Positions 23,798-32,280 of a stretch of 64,000 nucleotides of DNA are shown here, piece after piece. This DNA is from Pseudomonadota bacterium (GTDB lineage Bacteria; Pseudomonadota; Gammaproteobacteria; Steroidobacterales; Steroidobacteraceae). The stretch lies in the NCBI GenBank assembly GCA_963205255.1, contig CAUJIK010000114.1, positions 1 through 64,000 of the forward strand. Direction: 5' to 3'. The notes under the pieces were generated by a model. It worked only from the letters and a program-made list of their open reading frames with translations, searched no databases and was not told the DNA's origin. The translations under genes and the position numbers were made by a program. How positions within the stretch are numbered: the first letter of the stretch is position 1; every line of letters starts with the position of its first letter.

Positions 23798-25162
23798 CTA
23801 CCTGATCCGGCCCGGCAGCCGAAGCTCGACCCGGGTTCCACCCCACTGCGACTCGCCCAGCGCAAGGCTGCCACCATACAGTTCCACCATCTCGCGCACC
23901 ATGGCAAGACCCAGGCCATGTCCCGGGGTGTGCTGGTCGGCGCGGGTGCCGCGCTCCAGGACGCGATCACGGTCCGCGGCGCGGATGCCAGGCCCATCGT
24001 CCTCGATGCTGAGCAGCAGACGCGGCCCCTCCCCACTCTGCGCAGCAATCGCCGCCGTCACGCGCACGCGCGACCGGCACCATTTGGCGGCGTTGTCCAT
24101 CACATTGCCCAGCGCCTCGAACAGATCGTTGCGGTCGCCCACGAACAGCAGTTGCGGCGGAACCGCCAGCTCCAGCGAAAAATCCTTCGCGCCATGCACC
24201 TTGAGCAGTGCGCTGCGCAGGTCCTGCGCCAGCGGCAGCACCGCGACGCCCTGCGCGCCCACGCTGACTCCGCCGCTGGTGGCCGCGCGCCGCAGCTGGT
24301 GCTCGACGATGGCAGTCATGCGATCGACTTCGGCGTTCACCGCCTTCGCCACCGGACCATCGCCGGAAACGCTTGTGCGCAGCACTGCCAGCGGCGTCTT
24401 CAGCGTATGCGCCAGATTGCCCAGCGTGTCGCGGTAGCGCGCGATGCGTGTGCGCTCGGCCTGCAGCAGGGTGTTGAGATTGCCGACCACGCCGGCCAGC
24501 TCCACCGGCCAGCGCTCATCCAGCGTAGTGCGCTCGCCGCGCTCCACGTCACGGATCTGCGCCGCCAGCCGCCGCAGCGGCGACAGCGACCAACGCAGAA
24601 ACAGCGCCAGCGCCAGCAGCAGCAGCGCCGTGACCACCGCGAATCCGCCATAGAGGCTGCGCCGGAAGTTCTGCAGCTGCCGGTCGTAGGTTTCGAGGCT
24701 GGAGGCCACGGTGAAAGTCAGATCGCGCGCGCTGCCGGTTTCATCTTCCCAGCGCAGCCCACGACTCACGGCCGCAAGCCGTTCGCCGCGCGCGCCGTAC
24801 AGATAGTGGAACTCGCGGCTGCCGGGCTGCTGCGCTGCCCCGAACACGGTGAGGCTGCCGGCTGCGGAAGGCGATCTCCAGAACATGCGCCCACCACTGC
24901 CGTGGACGGCCGCATACAGACCAGACCCGGGTGTGGTGAGCCGCGCCTCGGCAATCTGCAGGCTGGGCACCATCGAGCCGCTGTCATCGGTCTCGGCCGA
25001 GGCGATCAGCGCGACGATCTGCGCATCCAGCAATTCCCGCAGCGAAGCCTGCGCCATGTCGCGGAACCTCGCATCCAGCAGCGCAACCATCACGCCGAAG
25101 AACACGGCCAGCAGCAACGTGACGGAGATCAGCAGCCGCCGGCTCACCGAATGAGCGCGCAT
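23798..25162 (-). CDS. PhoQ-like sensor histidine kinase
   Basis: The 454-aa kinase has a membrane helix (residues 9-28), a periplasmic sensor (about 30-168) and a second helix (about 171-190). A HAMP-like linker is followed by the H-box NLAHTLKTPLAVL with the phosphorylated His at 252. The N-box VMDNAAKW and G-boxes IEDDGPGI and GHGLGLAM complete it. The ATGs of the response regulator and PepSY genes lie upstream on the same strand, the typical PhoP-PhoQ arrangement. The kinase stop is 1-10 nt from the DAHP synthase start. Signal unknown; PhoPQ relatives sense divalent cations or cationic peptides. Confidence 0.88.
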   Translation of the reverse strand: MRAHSVSRRLLISVTLLLAVFFGVMVALLDARFRDMAQASLRELLDAQIVALIASAETDDSGSMVPSLQIAEARLTTPGSGLYAAVHGSGGRMFWRSPSAAGSLTVFGAAQQPGSREFHYLYGARGERLAAVSRGLRWEDETGSARDLTFTVASSLETYDRQLQNFRRSLYGGFAVVTALLLLALALFLRWSLSPLRRLAAQIRDVERGERTTLDERWPVELAGVVGNLNTLLQAERTRIARYRDTLGNLAHTLKTPLAVLRTSVSGDGPVAKAVNAEVDRMTAIVEHQLRRAATSGGVSVGAQGVAVLPLAQDLRSALLKVHGAKDFSLELAVPPQLLFVGDRNDLFEALGNVMDNAAKWCRSRVRVTAAIAAQSGEGPRLLLSIEDDGPGIRAADRDRVLERGTRADQHTPGHGLGLAMVREMVELYGGSLALGESQWGGTRVELRLPGRIR

Positions 25163-25167
25163 GCGCT

Positions 25168-25851
25168 TCAGCTGGCGTTGCGAGCCAGGGCGAAGCGGTA
25201 ACCGCGCCCGCGCAGGGTCTCGATGGGTTTGAGGCGATCATCCGGATCGAGCTTGCGCCGCAGCCGGCCGATGAATACCTCGATCACGTTGCTGTCGCGT
25301 TCGAAATCCTGCTCGTAGAGGTGTTCGGTGAGATCGGTCTTGGAGATGACCTCGCCGGCCTTGAGCATCAGGTGTTCCAGGATGCGGTACTCGAAGGTGG
25401 TCAGCTCCACGCTCTGGCCTTCGACAGTGACCGTCTGGGCGCGCGTATCCAGCACCACCGGACCGCATGCCAGGCTCGAGCTGGCCCAGCCGCCACTGCG
25501 GCGCAACAGCGCCTGCAGCCGCGCCAGCACTTCTTCCAGGTGAAAAGGCTTGGCAACATAGTCGTCCGCTCCGGCGTCGAGCCCCTCCACCTTGTCCTGC
25601 CAGCGGTCGCGTGCCGTGAGTATCAGGATGGGGAAGTGCCTGTCCTTCTCTCGCAGCCGGCGGATGACCTCCAGCCCGGAAAGCTTGGGCAACCCCAGAT
25701 CCACGATGGCGATGTCCACCGGATATTCGAGGCCTGCGAACAGCCCTTCCTCGCCATCGGCGGCGACATCGACGACATGGCCTGCCGCCACCAGCTCGCG
25801 GCGCAGGTTCTCGCGCAGGGCATCCTCGTCTTCGACAATCAGTACGCGCAT
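25168..25851 (-). CDS. PhoP-like OmpR-family response regulator
   Basis: The 227-aa protein has a receiver domain MRVLIVEDEDALR with acidic pocket residues, the phosphorylated Asp in AIVDLGLP (near residue 51), ILTARD and the conserved Lys in YVAKPFH (near 101). An OmpR winged helix follows, with ELTTFEYRILEHL and GRGYRF. Length and motifs are standard for PhoP/QseB regulators. ATG 25851 starts the receiver. It is 13 nt after the PepSY gene and 5 nt before the kinase, so the three form one operon. Confidence 0.9.
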   Translation of the reverse strand: MRVLIVEDEDALRENLRRELVAAGHVVDVAADGEEGLFAGLEYPVDIAIVDLGLPKLSGLEVIRRLREKDRHFPILILTARDRWQDKVEGLDAGADDYVAKPFHLEEVLARLQALLRRSGGWASSSLACGPVVLDTRAQTVTVEGQSVELTTFEYRILEHLMLKAGEVISKTDLTEHLYEQDFERDSNVIEVFIGRLRRKLDPDDRLKPIETLRGRGYRFALARNAS

Positions 25852-25864
25852 GTGTGTGCCGCCC

Positions 25865-26194
25865 CTAGAACATGTTTCCGGTGGTGGCATCGACGCGCAC
25901 GGTCCAGACGCGCCCTTCCTCGGACAGCAGGCGCAGCACGTAGACGCGCCGCTCGGCGCGCCCGTCCACATCTGCGCGCACCACCCGCGCCTTGTAGCGA
26001 CGCTCGGCCATGGATACCGCCTGGTCGAGGGAAATGGTCGCCGCTGCGCGCGGCGCCTCGCGGACGCCCATCGGTCCTCTCTCGAAGCCGAAGGCCGCAC
26101 CGGGCAGCAGGCACAGGCTCAGCGCCGCAAGCAAAGGCCCGGCCCCCAGGAGCGGGGGCCGGGCGCGGGTCGTGGGCTTGGTCTGCCTGCTCAT
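25865..26194 (-). CDS. Exported PepSY-domain protein
   Basis: The 109-aa protein starts at ATG 26194 (MSRQTKPTTRARPP). It has a signal peptide ending near AAFGF and a PepSY domain: ISLDQAVSMAERRY, then RRVYVLRLLSEEGRVWTVRV and ATTGNMF. PepSY modules are thought to restrain proteases or sense envelope state, and small PepSY genes often precede PhoPQ-like pairs, as here. A regulatory link to the kinase is inference from operon position. Confidence 0.82.
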   Translation of the reverse strand: MSRQTKPTTRARPPLLGAGPLLAALSLCLLPGAAFGFERGPMGVREAPRAAATISLDQAVSMAERRYKARVVRADVDGRAERRVYVLRLLSEEGRVWTVRVDATTGNMF

Positions 26195-26211
26195 GCGGCT
26201 ATCGTAAGGGA

Positions 26212-26769
26212 TCAACGCACCGGATACACATCGACGCCTACCCGGATGCGGTTGCCTGGGTGATAGGGCATCTGGGTCACCTGCCGGCGTCCCCTCCATT
26301 CATAGGTGACGCGATAGGCGGTGACGCGCTCGTCATAACGTGCTTCGCGCACCGTGCGGCAGCGCTCCACCACCTGCCGACCCGGGGTCACGTAGTACCC
26401 GCCGCTATTGCGCGCGGCCTGATGACCGAGCGTGGCGCCGATCGCGGCTCCGGCCGCCGTGGCGACCGCGCGGCCGTCGCCGCTGCCGATCTGGCTGCCG
26501 AGGATGGCGCCGGCCACACCGCCGGCAATGGCTGCTCCGGTGGCGTTCGCGCGCGCGGGCACGTCGGTGTCGCGATAGCCGGTCTCCTGCCAGCACTGGC
26601 GCACCGGGACTTCGTAGCGATGACGCTGGATGATGGGCTCGACGCGCACCACGCGGGCATATTCCTGACCGCGGCCACGCCCGTCATCCCAACGGCCGCC
26701 TGCGGCCGCCGCCTGCGCGACCAGCGCCAGCACCACCGTACTCAAACCGACCAGGATCTTGCTGTTCAT
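26212..26769 (-). CDS. Exported glycine-zipper (2TM) protein
   Basis: The 185-aa protein has a signal peptide (residues 1-23, ending AAAAGG) and a glycine zipper GAAIAGGVAGAILGSQIGSG followed by AATAAGAAIGATLGHQAA (about residues 77-120). The C-terminal part has cysteine and tyrosine pairs (VERCRTV, VTYEWRGR). Glycine-zipper 2TM proteins sit in the outer membrane or periplasm and are often envelope-stress linked. AGGAG is well placed before ATG 26769. It lies 17 nt before the PepSY gene, so it may be the first gene of the PhoPQ-like operon. Confidence 0.82.
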   Translation of the reverse strand: MNSKILVGLSTVVLALVAQAAAAGGRWDDGRGRGQEYARVVRVEPIIQRHRYEVPVRQCWQETGYRDTDVPARANATGAAIAGGVAGAILGSQIGSGDGRAVATAAGAAIGATLGHQAARNSGGYYVTPGRQVVERCRTVREARYDERVTAYRVTYEWRGRRQVTQMPYHPGNRIRVGVDVYPVR

Positions 26770-26834
26770 CGCCTGTCTCCTCGATTCCCGGCTTTCCGGG
26801 AGCCTGGACGCCACTGTAGAGGCGGGCCGATGAA

Positions 26835-27620
26835 TCAGGACTGAATGTCCTTTTTGGCTTCCTGCCAGAGCTTCTCCTGCTCCGTTAGGGGCAGATCGTG
26901 CAACGGTTGTCCGCGTTCGGCCGCGTATTGCTCCATGCGTACGAAGCGCGCCTCGAATTTGCGGTTGGCCGCGCGCAGCGCCGTTTCAGGGTCCACCTCC
27001 AGGTGCCGGGCAAGGCTGGTCACCGCGAGCAGCAGATCGCCGACCTCCTCCTCCTGCGCCCGCCTGTCGCCCCTCAGGTTCGCCTCGCGCACCTCCTCGA
27101 CCTCCTCCAGCACCTTGGCCAGTGCACCGGAAGCATCGGGCCAGTCGAACCCGGTGCGGGCCACACGCTTGCCCGTCTTCGTCGCACGGCCCAGCGCCGG
27201 CAGCGACGCGGGGATATCCGCGAACAGACCCTGCTTGCCGCGCGCCGCGCGTTCAATGGCCTTCAACTGTTCCCAGTCAGCCTGGGCCGGCGTGGCATCG
27301 CCAAACACATGCGGATGACGTCGCTGCAATTTGTCGGCAATGCCGGCAGCCACTTCATCGAAACCACCCTGCCCCTGTTCCGAGAGCAGTTGCGCATGAA
27401 ACACCACCTGGAACAGGAGGTCGCCCAGTTCGTCACGCAAGGCGCGTGCATCACCGCTCTCGATGGCGTCGACCAGCTCGTAGGCCTCTTCGAGCGTGTA
27501 GCGGGCCAGGCTGCGCGCATCCTGGGCGCGATCCCAGGCGCAGCCGGTGAGCGGATCGCGCAGCTGCCGCATCACGCCGAGCAGGCGCAGCAATCCGGCT
27601 AGCGATTCCTGCTGGCTCAC
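26835..27620 (-). CDS. mazG: Nucleoside triphosphate pyrophosphohydrolase MazG
   Basis: The 261-aa protein has two MazG domains, each with the EExxE-type metal site: YTLEEAYELVDAIESG..LRDELGDLLFQVVFH near residues 41-75, and VLEEVEEVREA..EEEVGDLLLAV near 170-200. It hydrolyses NTPs and dNTPs to NMPs and pyrophosphate, cleaning nucleotide pools. The start is GTG 27620 in a GTGA overlap with the CoA pyrophosphatase stop, so the two nucleotide-sanitising genes are coupled. Confidence 0.94.
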   Translation of the reverse strand: MSQQESLAGLLRLLGVMRQLRDPLTGCAWDRAQDARSLARYTLEEAYELVDAIESGDARALRDELGDLLFQVVFHAQLLSEQGQGGFDEVAAGIADKLQRRHPHVFGDATPAQADWEQLKAIERAARGKQGLFADIPASLPALGRATKTGKRVARTGFDWPDASGALAKVLEEVEEVREANLRGDRRAQEEEVGDLLLAVTSLARHLEVDPETALRAANRKFEARFVRMEQYAAERGQPLHDLPLTEQEKLWQEAKKDIQS

Positions 27621-28258
27621 TCGCGCACCAGATCGCGCAGGCCCAGCAGGATGCCGGCCGTGGCGCCCCAGATGAGATATTTGCCGTAGTGGATATCGCG
27701 GGCCACCACATCGCGGCCCGCCATGCTGCGCATGGTTTCACGCAGGCTGGAATCATCCAGCAACACGGACCAGGGCAGCACGAAGCTGTCCTGCACTTCG
27801 ATCGGGTCATAGCGCGGCTGGAAGTCGCTGGCGATGCGCGCCACCACGGGCGTGATGCAGTAGCCGGTGAGCACCAGCTGGTCGGGCAGGAAGCCGATGA
27901 CCTCGGCTTCCTGCGCCGCGAGGCCCACTTCCTCCTGGGCCTCGCGCAAAGCGGCAGCGACCGGGCCCGCGTCGCCCGGCTCCACCAGCCCGCCGGGAAA
28001 GGACACCTGCCCGGCATGACGCCGCAGATGCGCGGCGCGCACGGTGAGCAGGATGCCCGGCTCCCCCTGGCGTGACGTCAGCCCTACCAGCACCGCGGCC
28101 GGCAATGGATCGTGCGGCAGCAGGGTCTGGAATCCGGATGTGGCATGGCGCACCGGCGGAGCGCCGATGCGCCACTGTTCCTGCCGGTGATCGGGCTGGC
28201 TGCCGGCCAGCCGCGCGATCAGCCGGTCACAGGCAAGCCGTGCCGCATCCGCGTCCAT
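27617..28258 (-). CDS. Nudix CoA pyrophosphatase (NudL-like)
   Basis: The 213-aa protein has a Nudix box near residues 93-115: GGLVEPGD..AALREAQEEVGL. The UPF0035-type extension precedes it (LLTVRAAHLRRHAGQVSFPG), as in NudL/CoAse enzymes that split CoA to 3',5'-ADP and phosphopantetheine. ATG 28258 was chosen; an upstream in-frame start at 28291 overlaps fumC. It sits between fumC (10 nt) and mazG (GTGA overlap). Confidence 0.87.
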   Translation of the reverse strand: MDADAARLACDRLIARLAGSQPDHRQEQWRIGAPPVRHATSGFQTLLPHDPLPAAVLVGLTSRQGEPGILLTVRAAHLRRHAGQVSFPGGLVEPGDAGPVAAALREAQEEVGLAAQEAEVIGFLPDQLVLTGYCITPVVARIASDFQPRYDPIEVQDSFVLPWSVLLDDSSLRETMRSMAGRDVVARDIHYGKYLIWGATAGILLGLRDLVRE

Positions 28259-28268
28259 CAGCCTCCGC

Positions 28269-29675
28269 TCAGCCTCCGCCGCTGGTGCCACCCTTGATGC
28301 CGCCGCGGGTCAGTTCCAGAGGATCGAGCAGCTCGCGCAGCTTCTCCGGCGGCAGATCGGTGTTCTTCGCGGCGACCTCCATGATGGGCTTGCCTTCCGC
28401 ATAGGCCTTCTTCGCGATGGCCGCGCCCTTCTCGTAGCCGATCACCGGATTCAGCGCCGTCACGAGGATGGGGTTGCGGTCGAGCGCATCCGCGAGGCGC
28501 GCCTGGTTCACGGAGAATCCGGCGATGGCCGAATCGGCGAGCACGCGCGACACATTGGCCAGCAGCCTGCCGCTCTCGATGAGCTTGTAGGCCACGATCG
28601 GCAGCATCACATTGAGCTGGAAGCTGCCGGACTGGCCGGCGACGGTGATGGTGGCGTCATTGCCGATCACCTCGGCGGCCACCATGGCCGTGGCTTCGGG
28701 GATCACGGGATTCACCTTGCCCGGCATGATGCTGCTGCCGGGCTGCAGCGCCGGCAGGGCGATCTCGGCAAGGCCCGCCAGCGGACCGCTGTTCATCCAG
28801 CGCAGATCGTTGGCAAGCTTCATCAGGCTCACCGCGATGGTCTTCATCTGGCCGGAAAGCTCGACCGCCGTATCCTGCGTGGCAAGCCCCTCGAACAGGC
28901 TCACATTGGGCCGGAACTCGATGCCCGTGGCGCGCTGCAGTTCGGCGCAGAACTTCGCGCTGAAATCCGGATGCGCGTTGATGCCGGTGCCGACGGCGGT
29001 GCCGCCCTGCGCCAGCTGCAGCAACCGCGGCTCCACCGCCGTCACACGCTCGACGCCCTTCTCGATCTGCGTGCGCCAGGCCGCGAGCTCCTGGCCCAGG
29101 GTCACCGGCATCGCATCCATCAGGTGCGTGCGGCCGGTCTTCACGATGTGGCCGACTTCGGCTTCCTTCTTGCGCAGCACCTGCGCCAGATGCTGCAGCG
29201 CCGGACGCAGCGCCTCGCGCCAAAGCAGCGCGCTGCTGACATGGATGGCCGTGGGGATCACATCGTTGCTGCTCTGCCCCATGTTGACCTGGTCATTGGG
29301 GTGCACCGCGCTGCCGAGGCGGCTCGAGGCGAGCTTCGCGATCACCTCGTTGGCATTCATGTTGGTGCTGGTGCCGGAGCCGGTCTGGAACACGTCGATG
29401 GGGAACTGGGCGTCGTAGCGCCCCTGGGCAACCTCGCCGGCCGCCGCCACGATGGCCTCGGCCACCGCCGGTTCGAGCAGGCCCAGCGCCGCATTGGCGC
29501 GCGCGGCCGCGGCTTTCACCAGCGCCACGGCGCGGATGAATTCGCGCGGCATGGGCCGGCCGCTGATGGGGAAATTCTGCACCGCGCGCTGGGTCTGCGC
29601 GCCCCACAGCGCATCTGCGGGCACCTGCAGTTCGCCCATGCTGTCGCGCTCGGTCCGGAATCCACTCTGTGTCAT
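28269..29675 (-). CDS. fumC: Class II fumarate hydratase
   Basis: The 468-aa protein has the fumarase/aspartase signature GSSIMPGKVNP near residues 318-328, TGSGTSTNMNANEV near 99-112 and GRTHLMDAMP near 185-194. It hydrates fumarate to malate in the TCA cycle and is oxygen-stable, without an Fe-S cluster. ATG 29675 begins the conserved TERDSMGELQVP segment. It is divergent from purB, another member of the same superfamily, across 83 bp. It heads a unit with nudL and mazG. Confidence 0.95.
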   Translation of the reverse strand: MTQSGFRTERDSMGELQVPADALWGAQTQRAVQNFPISGRPMPREFIRAVALVKAAAARANAALGLLEPAVAEAIVAAAGEVAQGRYDAQFPIDVFQTGSGTSTNMNANEVIAKLASSRLGSAVHPNDQVNMGQSSNDVIPTAIHVSSALLWREALRPALQHLAQVLRKKEAEVGHIVKTGRTHLMDAMPVTLGQELAAWRTQIEKGVERVTAVEPRLLQLAQGGTAVGTGINAHPDFSAKFCAELQRATGIEFRPNVSLFEGLATQDTAVELSGQMKTIAVSLMKLANDLRWMNSGPLAGLAEIALPALQPGSSIMPGKVNPVIPEATAMVAAEVIGNDATITVAGQSGSFQLNVMLPIVAYKLIESGRLLANVSRVLADSAIAGFSVNQARLADALDRNPILVTALNPVIGYEKGAAIAKKAYAEGKPIMEVAAKNTDLPPEKLRELLDPLELTRGGIKGGTSGGG

Positions 29676-29707
29676 GACTGCAAGCTCCGCGCTCCACACG
29701 CTTCGGT

Positions 29708-29713
29708 TATGAT
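29708..29713 (+). promoter_or_regulatory. Possible -10 element for purB
   Basis: TATGAT lies 46 nt upstream of the purB ATG in the 83-bp gap shared with divergent fumC. No good -35 hexamer is seen at 17 bp. The site may need an activator or may be fortuitous. Confidence 0.35.
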
Positions 29714-29758
29714 CCGCGAATTCTACCATCCGCCAGCACCGGACCTTCAGATCACCGC

Positions 29759-31126
29759 ATGGATTCCAGCCTGACCGCCCTCTCGCCGGTGGACGGCCGC
29801 TACCGCGCCGCCGCCGCTCCCCTCGCCGCCCTGCTCTCCGAAAGTGGCCTGATCCGCGAACGCACACGCGTCGAGGCGCTGTGGGTGCTGCAGCTGGATG
29901 AATCGGTCCAGGGGCTGTCCGCGTTGCCGCTGCCGGATGCGGTGCGCCAGCGCCTCGAAGCGCTGGCCACGGACCCCGGCGAGCACTGCGCCGCGTCGGT
30001 CAAGGAGATCGAAAAGCGCATCAACCACGACGTCAAGGCGGTCGAATATTTCGTGCGCGACGCGCTGCATGCGGCCGGAGCCAGCGATGCGCAGCTGGAA
30101 CTGGTGCATTTCGGCTGCACCTCCGAAGACATCAACAACATCAGCTACGCGCGGCTGCTGCTGGCCGCGCGCGACACGGTGCTGCTGCCCGCCGCGCGCG
30201 CGCTCACCGAACAGATCGAGGCGCTGGCCGTGGCCAATGCCGATATGCCCATGCTGTCGCGCACGCACGGCCAGACCGCATCCCCCACCACGCTGGGCAA
30301 GGAATTCCGCAACATCGCCGCGCGCCTCAGGCGCGCGCAGCAGCGGCTGGAACGGGTGTCCATCCTCGGCAAGTGGAATGGCGCCGTGGGCAACTTCAAT
30401 GCCCATCACGAAGCCCTGCCCGAGGTCGACTGGCTGCGGGTTTCCGAGCGTTTCGTGGGCCGCTGCGGCCTGGCGTGGAATGCGCACACCACGCAGATCG
30501 AGCCGCACGACTGGGTCGGCGAATACTGCGATGCGCTGGCCGCGCTGAACGTGATCACCCTCGACATGTGCCGCGACATCTGGGGCTATGTGTCGCTGGG
30601 ATACCTGCGCCAGCGGCCCGTGGCCGGCGAGGTCGGCTCCTCGACCATGCCGCACAAGATCAATCCCATCGACTTCGAGAACGCCGAGGGCAATCTCGGC
30701 GTGGCCAATGCGCTGCTGCGGCACTTCTCCGAGAAGCTGCCGGTGTCGCGCTGGCAGCGCGACCTCACCGACTCCACGGTGCTGCGCAATGTGGGGGTGG
30801 CGCTGGGCCATTGCCTCATCGCCTGGCGTGCCGCCTCGCGGGGCCTGGGCAAGATCGCGCCCGACCCGCAGCGTCTGGCCACGGATCTGGATGGCGCCTG
30901 GGAGGTGCTCGGCGAGGCGGTGCAGACAGTGCTGCGGGGCGCCGGCGTGCCCAATGGCTACGAGCTGCTCAAGGACTTCACCCGCGGCAAGGCGCTCGAC
31001 CGCAAGCTTCTGGCCGATTTCATCGCCTCCTTGCCGCTGCCCGACGCCGCGCGTCGGAGGCTCATGGAGCTCACTCCGGCGACCTATATCGGGCTGGCGC
31101 CGACATTGGCGCGGCGCGGCGATTAG
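29759..31126 (+). CDS. purB: Adenylosuccinate lyase
   Basis: The 455-aa protein is of the gammaproteobacterial PurB type. It has SSLTALSPVDGRYR at the start, HFGCTSEDINN near residues 118-128, SRTHGQTASPTTLGKE near 167-182 and the signature GSSTMPHKINPIDFEN near 294-309, with the catalytic Ser in the first part. It splits SAICAR and adenylosuccinate in purine synthesis. The gene stands alone on the plus strand, with a 117-bp gap before the next gene; that gap shows no terminator with a T-run. Confidence 0.96.
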   Translation: MDSSLTALSPVDGRYRAAAAPLAALLSESGLIRERTRVEALWVLQLDESVQGLSALPLPDAVRQRLEALATDPGEHCAASVKEIEKRINHDVKAVEYFVRDALHAAGASDAQLELVHFGCTSEDINNISYARLLLAARDTVLLPAARALTEQIEALAVANADMPMLSRTHGQTASPTTLGKEFRNIAARLRRAQQRLERVSILGKWNGAVGNFNAHHEALPEVDWLRVSERFVGRCGLAWNAHTTQIEPHDWVGEYCDALAALNVITLDMCRDIWGYVSLGYLRQRPVAGEVGSSTMPHKINPIDFENAEGNLGVANALLRHFSEKLPVSRWQRDLTDSTVLRNVGVALGHCLIAWRAASRGLGKIAPDPQRLATDLDGAWEVLGEAVQTVLRGAGVPNGYELLKDFTRGKALDRKLLADFIASLPLPDAARRRLMELTPATYIGLAPTLARRGD

Positions 31127-31243
31127 ACATAAAGCCGCCCCCGGCGTGACCGGGCGCCCAGTTTCCCCGCCGCGGCGCGAATCAGCCGCCATTCCGTGAC
31201 GGACGGCACAAGTGCTGGTGCATGGCCCGCCCACACTTGGCCC

Positions 31244-31792
31244 ATGTCTGTTCCGCAGCACTTCTTTTCCGGGGGATTCAACGCCAGCGCGCCACTGCCG
31301 CAGCTGGCGCGCGGCGCCAGCGCCACCCCCGAGGTCGAAGCTCTGCAGGTGCTCACTTCTCTGGAAGATGTACGGGCCGCCGTACGTCGGGCTGCCGCGG
31401 GCGCGCAGCGCCTGATGTCGATCTACACCGCTGACCTGGAACCGGCCGTCTATGACGAGCCGCAGTTTCTCGAGATCGTCAAACGCTTCGTGCTGAGCCG
31501 CAATTTCGCCAAGGTGCGCGTACTGGTGCACGAGCCGCTGCGCCTGATCGGCAACACCAACCGCTTCGTCGCCATGTCACGGCGCCTTTCCAGCTACATC
31601 GACATCCGCACCGCGGCGCCGCGCTTCGCCCACGACCGCAGCGCCATGCTGATCGCCGACAGCAACGCCATCGTCTATCGCACCAAGGCCTCTAGCTGGG
31701 AAGGCGTGGCAGGCTTCAGCCAGCCTCCCATCGCGCGCCTGCACCTGCAGGATTTCGACGAGATGTGGATCGCGAGCGCACCGGAGACCTGA
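31244..31792 (+). CDS. Conserved hypothetical protein (DUF7931-like)
   Basis: The 182-aa protein has no signal peptide or membrane helix. It contains MSIYTADLEPAVYDEPQFLE near residues 57-76 and ARVLVHEP-type strands (KVRVLVHEPLRLI). Its C-terminal strand RLHLQDFDEMW is also distinctive. The overall pattern resembles PLD-like folds without the HKD motif, and I associate it with the family now called DUF7931 in gammaproteobacteria; that link is from memory. ATG 31244 is used; an upstream GTG at 31196 would add an unconserved leader. It is followed closely by nudJ and mnmA, so a role in RNA or nucleotide metabolism is possible but unproven. Confidence 0.6.
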   Translation: MSVPQHFFSGGFNASAPLPQLARGASATPEVEALQVLTSLEDVRAAVRRAAAGAQRLMSIYTADLEPAVYDEPQFLEIVKRFVLSRNFAKVRVLVHEPLRLIGNTNRFVAMSRRLSSYIDIRTAAPRFAHDRSAMLIADSNAIVYRTKASSWEGVAGFSQPPIARLHLQDFDEMWIASAPET

Positions 31793-31794
31793 TT

Positions 31795-31800
31795 TATAAT
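31795..31800 (+). promoter_or_regulatory. Perfect -10 box, probably giving leaderless nudJ mRNA
   Basis: TATAAT lies 2 nt after the DUF7931 stop and ends 6 nt before the nudJ ATG (31807). The expected start point is at or within a base of that ATG. No ribosome binding site lies between. No -35 match is seen at 17 bp. Confidence 0.5.
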
Positions 31801-31806
31801 GCGCCG

Positions 31807-32277
31807 ATGATCTGGCGCCCCGACCTGACCGTTGCCGCCGTAGTGCAGCGCGACGACCGCTTCCTGGTCGTCGAGGAGCACATCCGCGACAAGGTGCTCT
31901 TCAACCAGCCCGCGGGCCATGTCGAGGACCGCGAGTCGGTGATCGACGCCGTGGTGCGCGAAACCCTTGAGGAGACCGCCTGGCATTTCGTGCCGCAACA
32001 CCTGCTGGGCCTGTATCTGTGGCGCAACGAGGCCAATGGACAGACGACACTGCGGGTGGCCATCTGTGGAGAGGTCACGACGCATGATCCGCATCGCCGG
32101 CTCGACCGCGGCATCATCGAGGCGCACTGGCTGAGGCGCGAGGAGCTGGTCGCGCACCGGGCGCGGCTGCGCAGCCCGCTGGTGTTGCGCTGTATCGATG
32201 ACTATCTCGCCGGCATCCGCCACGAACTCTCCGCGCTGAGCCATATCCAGGCTTCCACCGTCGCCCGGACGGCCTGA
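31807..32277 (+). CDS. nudJ: Nudix phosphatase NudJ
   Basis: The 156-aa protein has a Nudix box near residues 35-57: PAGHVEDRESVIDAVVRETLEET, interrupted here only to keep it short, ending in the WHFVP of NudJ. NudJ releases pyrophosphate or phosphate from HMP-PP and nucleoside di- and triphosphates. The nudJ-mnmA order, 3 nt apart, is common in gammaproteobacteria. A perfect TATAAT directly upstream and the lack of a ribosome binding site suggest leaderless translation. Confidence 0.88.
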   Translation: MIWRPDLTVAAVVQRDDRFLVVEEHIRDKVLFNQPAGHVEDRESVIDAVVRETLEETAWHFVPQHLLGLYLWRNEANGQTTLRVAICGEVTTHDPHRRLDRGIIEAHWLRREELVAHRARLRSPLVLRCIDDYLAGIRHELSALSHIQASTVARTA

Positions 32278-32280
32278 AGC

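Noticed and set aside
23432..25201. A long plus-strand open frame opposite the DAHP synthase and histidine kinase genes.
   Set aside because: It spans two unrelated genes on the other strand and has no recognisable motif.
29747..31531. A long minus-strand open frame opposite purB.
   Set aside because: Antisense of a well-conserved gene; composition is biased and no domain is visible.
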